Shown: positions 8,543 through 17,756 of the stretch, piece by piece
How positions within the stretch are numbered: position 1 is the first letter of the stretch
Layout of the letters: each line of letters opens with the position of its first letter
DNA from: Lacunisphaera limnophila
GTDB lineage: Bacteria > Verrucomicrobiota > Verrucomicrobiia > Opitutales > Opitutaceae
NCBI RefSeq assembly: GCF_001746835.1
Contig: NZ_CP016094.1
Location: 2,108,001 to 2,172,000 of the forward strand
Length of the DNA stretch: 64,000 nucleotides
Reading direction: 5' to 3'
Translations under genes and position numbers: made by a program
Notes under the pieces: model-generated
Database searches by the model: none
Told to the model about the DNA's origin: nothing
The model's input: only the letters and a program-made list of their open reading frames with translations

Positions 8543-9097
8543 TCAGGTCAGCGGCGCCGGGCGCAGGGCCCGGGCGAGCAGCGCCCGGCCCGCCGGCCAC
8601 TCGCCAAGGCCGGAGGCGGCGTTGAGGTGGCCGCGGGGACCGATGTCCTCCCGGGCGCAACCCCAGGCCGCGGCGAAGGCCGCGCTGCGGGCCGGGGTGA
8701 TGTAGGGATCGTCACTGCTCGTGACCATGAGAGCCGGAAAACGCAGCGGACCGGGTGCGGGTGCGGTGAAACCGCGGATGGCCGGCGGAAAATCCGGCTG
8801 GGCGGGATCGGGCACGGCGACCAGCAGCGCCCCGGCCACGGGCCGGGCGGAGGTCCGGCTCCACGCGGCCACGGCCAGGCCGCCGAGACTGTGGGTGATG
8901 AAAAACACCGGGCCGGTCACCGTCGCGACCGTATGTTCGATGGCCGCGATCCAGGCGCTGCGCTCGGGGTTTTCCCAGTCGGTCTGCTCGACCCAGCGAC
9001 TGCCGGGCAGGGCGTCGTGCCAGCGCCGCTGCCAATGGGCGGGGCCGGAGTTGCCGTAGCCGGCGACAAAGAGGAGGGTGGGCAAGGGGGCGGCCAT
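8543..9097 (-). CDS. RBBP9/YdeN family serine hydrolase
   Basis: A 184-residue alpha/beta hydrolase of the RBBP9/YdeN type. Visible are the N-terminal GYGNSGPAHWQ loop, the nucleophile elbow ITHSLGGLAV (Ser in H-S-L-G-G), the DDPYI region carrying the acid, and the C-terminal RGHLNAASGLGEWP that carries the catalytic His. The family length is about 180-190, so it is complete. The natural substrate is unknown. It lies 39 bases upstream of the lipocalin gene on the same strand and probably shares its transcript. Confidence 0.88.
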   Translation of the reverse strand: MAAPLPTLLFVAGYGNSGPAHWQRRWHDALPGSRWVEQTDWENPERSAWIAAIEHTVATVTGPVFFITHSLGGLAVAAWSRTSARPVAGALLVAVPDPAQPDFPPAIRGFTAPAPGPLRFPALMVTSSDDPYITPARSAAFAAAWGCAREDIGPRGHLNAASGLGEWPAGRALLARALRPAPLT

Positions 9098-9285
9098 GGC
9101 GCTGAAGGGAAACCGTCGCGCCCACCGGCTTCAAGTCTGCGCCGCGTCCCGCCCCGCACAGGGCGCGGTCTCGGCGGCGCACAGTCGCGCGGTGAGCCGA
9201 TGTGATCGGTGATCAACACGGGTGCAGGGTTGCGGTTGCGCGCGGGCTCCTGCATTTTTCACGGAACCCCAACCCCACCTCGACG

Positions 9286-10749
9286 ATGACTATTCCCTCG
9301 CGCTGTCTCCGCCCCTTGCTTGGCGCCCTGTTGCTGTCCCTCGTTTTGAATTCTGCCGTCGACGGAAGCGAGATAGCGCTGCCGCGGGCCCATCGCCTGC
9401 TGGTGCTGACCGATGTCGAAAACGAACCTGACGACACGCAGAGCCTCGTCCGGCTCATGCTGTATTCCAATGTCATCGATCTGCAGGGTCTGGTGGCGAC
9501 GACCTCCGTGCACATGAAGGATAGGCCCTCGCCGCAATCGATCCGGCGCGTGATCGATGCCTATGACCGGGTGCGGGACAACCTGCTGCTGCATGAGACG
9601 GGATTTCCGGAGGCCGCCGCGTTGCAGGCCTTGGTCAAGGTGGGAGCCGGGAGTTATGGGATGCAGGCGGTGGGACCGGATCAGGTCAGCGAGGGCGCGG
9701 CCTGGATCATCCGGTTGCTGGACGAGCCGGACGACCGGCCGTTGTGGGTGACGGCGTGGGGCGGGCCGAACACGCTGGCGCAGGCGCTGTATCAGTTGCG
9801 CGCCACCCGCAGTGAGGCGGAGCTTAAGCGCCTGGTGGCCAAGCTCCGCGTGTACACGATTTCCGACCAGGACGATTCCGGCCCCTGGATCCGGCAGAAC
9901 TTCCCCGACCTTTTCTACATCGTCAGTCCCGGCGGCTACGGCGCGGCGACCTGGACCGGCATCATGCACGTGGAGCCCGGATTCGACAACACGAACATCA
10001 GCAACCGCTGGCTCGCGGAGCACATCCAGCAGGGGCATGGCCCGCTCGGGGCGATTTATCCGGATGTCGCGTACGGCATGGAGGGCGACACGCCCTCGTT
10101 CCTGGCGCTGATCCCGAACGGCCTGAGCGTGCCCGAGCATCCCGAGTGGGGCGGCTGGGGCGGGCGCTATGAGCTCGCGATCCCCGCCTTGGCGACGATG
10201 GATCCCACGGGCTTCACCGGCGGTGTGCCGGTCGATCCGGAGACGCGGCCGATCTGGACCAACGCGGTCGACGAGGTGGTGCCGCCGGTGGCGGGTGAAT
10301 ACGGCCGTGCGCGGCGCGCGGGGGAGAAAGCGGTGACGTCCTTTCGCGCCACGATCTGGCGCTGGCGCGAGGATTTCCAGGCGGATTTTGCGGCCCGCCT
10401 CGATTGGACGATCCGGCCCCGGGCCGAGGCCAACCACCCGCCCGTGCCGGTGCTCGCGCACCCGGAAGCGGTGACCGTGAAATCCGGCCAACGCTTCGTG
10501 CTCGATGCCGCTGGCTCGACGGACCCGGACGGCGACAACCTGAGCTTTTGGTGGTTTCACTATCCCGAGGCCGGCACGTACCGGGGCAAGATCGCGTTGC
10601 AGGGGGCGGAGAACATCTGGCGCATCGGTTTCGTCGCGCCGAAGGTGGCCCAGCCCGAGACGGCGCACTTCATCCTCCGCCTGACCGACAAAGGCACGCC
10701 GGCGCTGACCCGCTACAAACGGGTCATCGTCACGATTGTGCCGGAGTAG
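9286..10749 (+). CDS. Secreted DUF1593 (nucleoside-hydrolase-like) protein
   Basis: A 487-residue exported protein. A signal peptide (LLGALLLSLVLNSAVDG) precedes a DUF1593 domain with a nucleoside-hydrolase-like fold, showing VLTDVENEPDDTQSLVRLML, the family's D-x-x-N-E-x-D-D acidic cluster. Further motifs are WVTAWGGPNTLAQAL and YTISDQDDSGPWIR. The C-terminal 90 residues look like an Ig/PKD-type domain (SGQRFVLDAAGSTDPDGD). Homologues are described as cellulose-binding or sugar-linked secreted proteins in polysaccharide degraders, so it is likely a surface or periplasmic protein acting on a sugar conjugate; the reaction is not established. Confidence 0.82.
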   Translation: MTIPSRCLRPLLGALLLSLVLNSAVDGSEIALPRAHRLLVLTDVENEPDDTQSLVRLMLYSNVIDLQGLVATTSVHMKDRPSPQSIRRVIDAYDRVRDNLLLHETGFPEAAALQALVKVGAGSYGMQAVGPDQVSEGAAWIIRLLDEPDDRPLWVTAWGGPNTLAQALYQLRATRSEAELKRLVAKLRVYTISDQDDSGPWIRQNFPDLFYIVSPGGYGAATWTGIMHVEPGFDNTNISNRWLAEHIQQGHGPLGAIYPDVAYGMEGDTPSFLALIPNGLSVPEHPEWGGWGGRYELAIPALATMDPTGFTGGVPVDPETRPIWTNAVDEVVPPVAGEYGRARRAGEKAVTSFRATIWRWREDFQADFAARLDWTIRPRAEANHPPVPVLAHPEAVTVKSGQRFVLDAAGSTDPDGDNLSFWWFHYPEAGTYRGKIALQGAENIWRIGFVAPKVAQPETAHFILRLTDKGTPALTRYKRVIVTIVPE

Positions 10750-11299
10750 TCATCGCGTGGTTCGACCCAGCCTGGCCGGCGGCGTGGCGGAAGAGCAGGC
10801 CGGAGGCCGTGAACAGCAGGACGAAGCCGCCGTTCAGCAGAAAAACCTTGGCCACCCCGGGGCTGAAGTCCGCGGGCCAGAAGAGCAAGGCGACCACCGG
10901 GATCAGGAAAGTGACACCGGCGGTGGCGAAGGCGGCCCGGGCCATGCCGGCGGGCTGGAAGCGGGCCACGCCGGTACCAATCAGACCGGTCAAGATGACG
11001 GCGAGATAGAGGACGTTGGCGGGGTTTTCGTCGCCGATTATCTGGACGGCGGCGCTGATCCAGAAGACGAGGAAACCGGTCAGGACCGCCAGAGCCGCGG
11101 CGGCCTTATAGGCGAGGTTCGCCACCCGGCGCGTCGCCAAGAGGCGGTAGAAGAATGTCGTGGTGGCAAAGACGACCCAGGCGAAGACGAAGTCGTGCCA
11201 GGTCCAGTTCCAGCCGTCCACGGTGAGTTGACCGGTAAGCGGGATGAGCAGCAGGGCCAGCGGCACGAGGGCGATAAGGAGATAATCCTTGGGTTTCAT
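10730..11299 (-). CDS. Multi-pass membrane protein, unknown function
   Basis: A 189-residue hydrophobic protein with five to six predicted transmembrane helices (for example LLIALVPLALLLIPL, FVFAWVVFATTTFF, AALAVLTGFLVFWISAAV, LYLAVILTGLIG and the last near LLNGGFVLLFTASGLLF). I do not recognise a named family. It follows a 62-residue membrane protein gene by 12 bases on the same strand, suggesting a two-gene operon. Its 3' end overlaps the DUF1593 gene by 20 bases in convergent orientation. Confidence 0.7.
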   Translation of the reverse strand: MKPKDYLLIALVPLALLLIPLTGQLTVDGWNWTWHDFVFAWVVFATTTFFYRLLATRRVANLAYKAAAALAVLTGFLVFWISAAVQIIGDENPANVLYLAVILTGLIGTGVARFQPAGMARAAFATAGVTFLIPVVALLFWPADFSPGVAKVFLLNGGFVLLFTASGLLFRHAAGQAGSNHAMTTPAQS

Positions 11300-11311
11300 G
11301 GGTGCTCAGGG

Positions 11312-11500
11312 TCACGCCGAGGGTTTGCAGCGAGCGAGGCGTATACCGAGGGCGATCAGGCCTAGCATCAGCAGGAGGCCGAGGAACGCCGCGCCGGGCG
11401 CATCGTCGGTTTCGCCGACATAAATGCCCGCGGCGCCGAGGGCCACGCCGGCGGCCCCGAGGCCCAGGGCAGTGATCAAGTGGGTGGGAGGAGTCTTCAT
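11312..11500 (-). CDS. Small two-helix membrane protein
   Basis: A 62-residue protein consisting of two hydrophobic helices (LGLGAAGVALGAAGIYVG and AAFLGLLLMLGLIALGI) separated by a short acidic loop (ETDDAPG) and ending in a basic tail. The function is unknown. The frame is open to 11563, but the ATG at 11500 leaves an N-terminus that leads directly into the first helix. It is placed just upstream of the larger membrane protein gene, probably co-transcribed. Confidence 0.6.
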   Translation of the reverse strand: MKTPPTHLITALGLGAAGVALGAAGIYVGETDDAPGAAFLGLLLMLGLIALGIRLARCKPSA

Positions 11501-11611
11501 GGGGGCCCAGTCTGCCGCAGCCGGGTGAAGGGATGATGAAGGGAGTGTGAAATCGAGAGGCAAAGAGCCGCAGGGTTTAACGCGACGGACGCAAGGGGCG
11601 CGAAGGCCGGA

Positions 11612-12019
11612 TCAGGGCGGAAACTCCGCGTGCTGCGGCAGCCCGTCGCTGATGGTATGCCACGGCGCCTTGTCGCTCACCCAGATGTGGGCGGTGGGGT
11701 GGAGGGTGGGGCTGTCGTGGAGGGAGCCGTAGACCACGTGGATCCAGTCGCGGGGCGGGAAGACCGAGAACAGCAGGGAGCCGCAGTGGCGGCAGTGGAG
11801 GTCGTGGGCCTGGTCGCCGCCGTGGCGCAGGATGTCCGCCTCGCCGCGCGTTACGCGGAGCGCCGTGCGGGCGATGCCGCCGAAGGGCTTGAAGGCCGAG
11901 CCGGTCACCCGCCGACAATCCGAGCAGTGGCAGTTCTGGGCGTAGGTGAAGGCGTCGGCCACTTCGTAGCCGACTGCGCCGCAGTAGCAGCCGCCGGTCA
12001 GGATGCGCGGGGTGGACAT
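11612..12019 (-). CDS. GFA/CENP-V family zinc protein
   Basis: A 135-residue protein of the glutathione-dependent formaldehyde-activating (GFA) / CENP-V fold. All zinc-ligand groups are present: GGCYCGAV near the N-terminus, CHCSDCRR in the middle and CRHCGSLL later. The original GFA enzyme speeds formation of S-hydroxymethylglutathione, but most family members have no proven activity, so the call stays at family level. It looks cytoplasmic. The leader before the ATG is pyrimidine-rich (TTCCTTCTTTCCTGCCCCC) with no Shine-Dalgarno motif. Confidence 0.88.
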   Translation of the reverse strand: MSTPRILTGGCYCGAVGYEVADAFTYAQNCHCSDCRRVTGSAFKPFGGIARTALRVTRGEADILRHGGDQAHDLHCRHCGSLLFSVFPPRDWIHVVYGSLHDSPTLHPTAHIWVSDKAPWHTISDGLPQHAEFPP

Positions 12020-12370
12020 GGGGGCAGGAAAGAAGGAAGTCGCGGTGGGGGCAAGGCCATCACCATGGACGCGGGGCTGGCGGCTTCAGGCGGAGCCATT
12101 CGTTTTTCGGCAGATCGCGCGGATGAACGTGGAGGGGAACGATGCCGTTTAACCGCGGATAATCAGGAATTCCCCTAAACATCACCGGCCGCAGCCTGCC
12201 CGTCCGGCCGCTTTGGGCCAAAGTCGGGGGATCTTTGAACGATTTCCGGTTTGGGCCGTCTGTATTTCCATACCCCGTATGATCCCGAGTTATTTGTTCC
12301 CCGTCCTGTGTGTCGCCCTCGTCTTGCTGGTCGTGGTGGACTGCCGGGCTTGCCGGCGAGACTGAGCGAT
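12020..12370. other. Intergenic region of about 350 bases
   Basis: Between the GFA gene and the small gene ending at 12371 there is no large gene. A fragment at about 12149-12165 (TTTAACCGCGGATAATC) resembles the AACCACGGATTA-type repeat near 57170. Positions 12279-12365 hold a 28-codon open frame described separately. I see no RNA gene. Confidence 0.5.
12279..12365 (+). CDS. Possible single-helix microprotein (28 residues)
   Basis: A short ATG-TGA frame encodes 28 residues: a hydrophobic core (LFPVLCVALVLLVVV) followed by D-C-R-A-C-R-R-D. This is the size and shape of single-pass microproteins that accompany membrane complexes. There is no Shine-Dalgarno motif, but that is normal in this window. 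It lies alone, convergent with the next gene. It could be chance. Confidence 0.25.
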   Translation: MIPSYLFPVLCVALVLLVVVDCRACRRD

Positions 12371-12568
12371 TTACTTGATCCGGGCTTCGCCCTTGGGGGT
12401 GAGGGCGTAGAGTTTTTCAGCGCGGCGGTGGGCGATGAGGCCCTCCTTGATCCAGGCGGCCAGCTGCTTCTTGTCCACGGTCCGGGCGTAGCTCTCCGGG
12501 ATCGTGCCGTCGGAGCCCATGAACAGCGTCTTCAGCTGGAAGGCCAGTTGGGATTTTTGAGGAGTCAT
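12371..12568 (-). CDS. Small basic hypothetical protein
   Basis: A 65-residue, lysine-rich, predicted helical protein. It ends with ALTPKGEARIK, and the middle (KKQLAAWIKEGLIAHRRAEKLYALT) reads like the recognition half of a small winged-helix domain: helix, short turn, then a strand pair. It might bind DNA, but the assignment is weak. The ATG at 12568 is the first start in the frame. It lies 43 bases downstream of the membrane protein gene that starts at 13169, on the same strand. Confidence 0.55.
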   Translation of the reverse strand: MTPQKSQLAFQLKTLFMGSDGTIPESYARTVDKKQLAAWIKEGLIAHRRAEKLYALTPKGEARIK

Positions 12569-12611
12569 GGGCGGGGTGGTAGTAGGTCAGTCTTGGCTGA
12601 AGCCGGACCGC

Positions 12612-13169
12612 TTAGCGCAGCTGATCAGGCGTTTTGCGCTCGCGGCGGATCTGGACAACGACGATCGCCGCAATGGCAGCCTCGATCACCGCTCCCCCGA
12701 AAGTGCTCGCGGCCACCGGAAGTTCCTGCAGCGCGGCGAGCAGGCCCAAGGAGGCCAAAGCCGTGCCGCAAAGCCAGTAGACCCGCCGCCCGTAGAGCGT
12801 GTGAAACGTGAGATAGCGTCCGCCGATGACGATCAGCATCGCCGGGAAAAACAGCTCCACCCGATAACGCGACAACCCGAACGCCAGAATCATGCCGAGC
12901 AGCAATATCACCGTGCTCTCCAGAGCCAACGGGCCGAGAGGATTGTTCCGGGCGTGCGCCCCGGGTCGGCCGAGGGCCTTGGATCCTAGAACCGCGAGGG
13001 GATGAATCAGCATGCCGCCGAAAAACAAGGCGAGGACCCCGGCCTGCGGCGTACGGAACAAGGCGATAGAGCCGGCGAGCAGCCACACCAGGGCGGAGGC
13101 CGCCAAGCCGGTCGCTCCGCCGAAATAGGCGTGCCGCATATCCGTTTGGGCTTCGTCGATGGTCAGCAT
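12612..13169 (-). CDS. Multi-pass membrane protein, unknown function
   Basis: A 185-residue protein with about six hydrophobic helices (ASALVWLLAGSIALF, VLALFFGGMLIHPLAVLG, ALESTVILLLGMILAFGL, ELFFPAMLIVIGG, YWLCGTALASLGLLAAL and AAIAAIVVVQI). The start MLTIDEAQTDMRHAYFGG shows a short acidic cytoplasmic N-terminus. I do not recognise the family with confidence; similar short proteins are annotated as DUF membrane proteins. No catalytic motif is seen. Confidence 0.7.
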   Translation of the reverse strand: MLTIDEAQTDMRHAYFGGATGLAASALVWLLAGSIALFRTPQAGVLALFFGGMLIHPLAVLGSKALGRPGAHARNNPLGPLALESTVILLLGMILAFGLSRYRVELFFPAMLIVIGGRYLTFHTLYGRRVYWLCGTALASLGLLAALQELPVAASTFGGAVIEAAIAAIVVVQIRRERKTPDQLR

Positions 13170-13232
13170 CTTTGCTTGGCGGGAAGCCAGTCAGTTTTCG
13201 GGGGCGTAATGGAGCGGGCGGACACAGGTGGT

Positions 13233-15245
<2,013 letters not shown>

Positions 15246-15447
15246 GAAGGCGGAAGAAGCTCACGCAAAGCCGCCAAGACGCAAAGGGGAAAATCTCCCC
15301 AAATCAGTCCAGTATACTTGGGCAGGGTCGAACCACCTATTTTAACCACGAATGGCCCGGCTACCCACTGATGCGAGGCCCGTTAGGGTTTAGCCCGCTT
15401 TTCTAAGAAACTCCCGGCTGGTCCGTGGGTCACACCGCAACCCTCCT

Positions 15448-16977
15448 ATGCGCATCATGAACGTCCTCCGTCTCCTTTCCGTCCTGGCCGCCGGTGTCCT
15501 CACCGCCTCGGCTTCCGGGCCTGCCCTCACGATCTACAACCAGAACTTTGCCGTCGTCCGCGAGCGCGTGCCGCTCGACCTGAAGGCGGGGGTCAACGCG
15601 GTGACCTTCTCCGATGCCACCGTCCACCTCGAGCCGGACTCGGTGGTCCTCCGCGACCCGGCGGGCAAGGTGGCGCTGCGGGTGCTGGAGCAGAACTACC
15701 GCGCCGACACGATTTCCCAGGGACTGTTGCTCTCCCTTTATGAGGGCAAGGAACTGGACTTCCTGAACCGCGACCAGAACGGCAAGGAGTACATCGTGAA
15801 GGGCCGGGTCATCCGCAGCGGGTACACGCCGAATGTCTTCGCGATGAACCGCTACGGCCATGAATTCATGCAGCGCCAGCAGCAGCTGGGCAATTTCGGC
15901 GGCGGCATGGGCCAGCCGATCATCGAGGTCGAAGGCAAGCTGCGTTTCTCCCTGCCCGGCGAACCGCAGTTCCCGGCGCTGACGGACGACTCCATTTTGA
16001 AACCGCAGCTGGCGTGGGCGCTGGCGACCGACAAGCCGGTGAAGTTTGACGCCGAGTTGAGCTACGTCACGGGCGGCATGAGCTGGGAGGCCTCCTACAA
16101 CCTGATCGCGCCCGAGCAGGGTGACACGCTCGACCTGACCGGTTGGGTCACGATCGACAACCAGAGCGGCAAGCAGTTCGACGCGGCGGTCATCAAGCTC
16201 ATGGCCGGCGACGTCAGCAAGCTGCAGCCCGGCCAGGAGGTGATGAATCTGGGTTACGTCATGCGCGCCGATAAGGCCATGGATGCGGACGGCGGGCAGG
16301 TCACCGAGAAGGCCTTCGACGAGTTTCACCTTTATTCGCTGCCCCGGCCGGCGACGCTGCGGAACCGCGAGACCAAGCAGGTGGAGTTCCTGCGCGCGAC
16401 CGGCGTGAAGGCGAAGACCTTCTACGTCTACAACGGCGCGGACATCGGGCCGCAGTTCCGCGGCTGGAACGAGCAGATGATCCGCCAGCAGCCCGAGTAC
16501 GGCACGCAGTCGAATCCCAAGGTCTGGGTGATGCGCGAGTTCAAGAACAGCGAGGAGAACGGCCTGGGGATCCCGTTGCCGAAGGGGCGCACGCGCTTCT
16601 ACCGGCAGGACGACGCCGACGGCCGGCTCGAGTTCACCGGCGAGAACACGATCGACCACACGGCCAAGAACGAGCTGGTGCGGCTCTACACGGGTGAGGC
16701 CTTTGACATCGTCGGCGAGCGCAAGCGCATGGACTTCCAGCTGAGCAACCGGCAGGACCAGATGGACGAGGAATTTGAGATCAAGGTGCGTAACCGTAAG
16801 ACGACGCCCGTCGAGGTGCGGGTGACCGAGCGCCTTTACCGCTGGTCCAACTGGACGATGGTGAGCCAGACGCACGACTTCGAGAAGCAGGACGCGCAGG
16901 ATATCGAGTTCCGCGTGACGGTGCCCGCCGACGGCGAGGTCGTGGTGCGGTATCGGGTGCGGTATGATTGGCGGTGA
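15448..16977 (+). CDS. Secreted DUF4139 domain protein
   Basis: A 509-residue exported protein with signal peptide (LRLLSVLAAGVLTASAS). The N-terminal part has the DUF4140-like pattern LTIYNQNFAVVRERVPLDL, and the rest is DUF4139, with WEASYNLIA, LTGWVTIDNQSGKQF and a C-terminal all-beta region (VVRYRVRYDWR). Homologues are mucoidy-inhibitor-A-like proteins with no known reaction, widespread in Verrucomicrobiota and Bacteroidota. It is probably periplasmic or surface-attached. The 202 bases upstream hold a CGCAAAG-type repeat remnant and a TAGCCCGCTTT element that is also found before the gene at 30698. Confidence 0.85.
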   Translation: MRIMNVLRLLSVLAAGVLTASASGPALTIYNQNFAVVRERVPLDLKAGVNAVTFSDATVHLEPDSVVLRDPAGKVALRVLEQNYRADTISQGLLLSLYEGKELDFLNRDQNGKEYIVKGRVIRSGYTPNVFAMNRYGHEFMQRQQQLGNFGGGMGQPIIEVEGKLRFSLPGEPQFPALTDDSILKPQLAWALATDKPVKFDAELSYVTGGMSWEASYNLIAPEQGDTLDLTGWVTIDNQSGKQFDAAVIKLMAGDVSKLQPGQEVMNLGYVMRADKAMDADGGQVTEKAFDEFHLYSLPRPATLRNRETKQVEFLRATGVKAKTFYVYNGADIGPQFRGWNEQMIRQQPEYGTQSNPKVWVMREFKNSEENGLGIPLPKGRTRFYRQDDADGRLEFTGENTIDHTAKNELVRLYTGEAFDIVGERKRMDFQLSNRQDQMDEEFEIKVRNRKTTPVEVRVTERLYRWSNWTMVSQTHDFEKQDAQDIEFRVTVPADGEVVVRYRVRYDWR

Positions 16978-16987
16978 CGGCGATTGA

Positions 16988-17095
16988 TGTAGGGCGGGGT
17001 CGCCGAACCCCGCCTCGAGCGTGATATGGCTTTCGTAGCAGGCGGGGTTGCTTCGCCATCTCCGCCCAGCCTCCGTCGGCGACCCCGCCCTACAA
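16988..17095. repeat. REP doublet on the 3' side of the RAYT gene
   Basis: A left REP unit (TGTAGGGCGGGGTCGCC... to 17014) is followed by a spacer and a right REP in inverted orientation that ends GGCGACCCCGCCCTACA at about 17095. The right unit is longer than in the other copies: about 25 extra bases interrupt its palindrome. Each unit carries the GTAG tetranucleotide beside its hairpin, as in known REPs. Confidence 0.85.
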
Positions 17096-17096
17096 G

Positions 17097-17564
17097 TTAG
17101 AAACGCAGGGCTTCGCACTCGCCTGCGAATGGCCACTCGTCAGCCCGGGTAACCAACCCAGCCCGTACCGGGTTCTCGCGAACGTAATGCCACTTCTGAT
17201 CGTAACTGGAGGCCGAGCGCAGCACGTGGTCGAAGAACTCGCGTTGCCAGATGGGTTGGGAAACGTGGCCTGGGCGTTGGATAAGTCCGGAGGTCCACCG
17301 CTTCCAGTCCCTCATGAAGATATCGAGCGTCTTTTGCCCAGTGGCGCGCTGAGCAAAGAAATGAACATGGTCAGGCATCACGACATAGCGGCCGGTGGCC
17401 CACCCATGGATTTGGGCCGAGGCTCGCCATGATTCGACGAGCGCCTCCGATACGGCCGGCGCTGTCAGGATCGGCCTCCTGCGGTCTGTGCAGGTGGTGA
17501 GGAAATAGATTGGGTTACTCACCCAGACCTTTGATAGGCGGATCAAATGCTCACGTTCCTGCAT
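17097..17564 (-). CDS. rayT: REP-associated tyrosine transposase (RAYT), IS200-like
   Basis: A 155-residue Y1-transposase-family protein. The HUH motif is in MPDHVHFF, and the catalytic tyrosine is in the conserved WHYVRENPVRAGLV helix. These enzymes cut single-stranded DNA at REP hairpins next to a GTAG tetranucleotide. The gene is intact, with the normal length for the RAYT group, and both sides carry REP doublets that begin TGTAGGGCGG. RAYT genes are usually single-copy and maintained rather than mobile themselves, and this is the only copy in the window. Start: ATG at 17564, just before the upstream REP. Confidence 0.93.
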   Translation of the reverse strand: MQEREHLIRLSKVWVSNPIYFLTTCTDRRRPILTAPAVSEALVESWRASAQIHGWATGRYVVMPDHVHFFAQRATGQKTLDIFMRDWKRWTSGLIQRPGHVSQPIWQREFFDHVLRSASSYDQKWHYVRENPVRAGLVTRADEWPFAGECEALRF

Positions 17565-17574
17565 TCACCGGAAC

Positions 17575-17689
17575 TGTAGGGCGGCATCGCCGAATGCCGC
17601 CGGTTTGGAAACGACCTAAGAAAAGGCGGCATTTGGCGATGCCGGGATCCAGACAAGGCAAGGCCGGGTTCGGCGACCCCGCCCTACAA
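17575..17689. repeat. REP cluster on the 5' side of the RAYT gene
   Basis: A left unit with a diverged palindrome (TGTAGGGCGGCATCGCCGAA..., 17575-17601), an inner inverted unit (AAGGCGGCATTTGGCGATGCC, about 17623-17643) that matches that diverged palindrome, and an outer right unit of the standard type (GGTTCGGCGACCCCGCCCTA, 17661-17689). So both a GGCGGCAT variant and the GGCGGGGT standard form sit in one place. Confidence 0.85.
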
Positions 17690-17756
17690 CCAAGCCCTAG
17701 GTCTTATAACCAAAATCCTTTCGACTCCGCGGGGCGCTTCGGGCTTGTTCGGGCGC

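Noticed and set aside
15246-15300. CGCAAAG-type repeat remnants (also near 11560-11600 and 58285-58330) as mobile elements
   Set aside because: They are short, degenerate pieces of a repeat common in environmental bacteria; no complete unit with ends was seen.
15430-17136. Minus-strand open frame opposite the DUF4139 gene
   Set aside because: No domain, biased composition; the plus strand has a signal peptide and family motifs.
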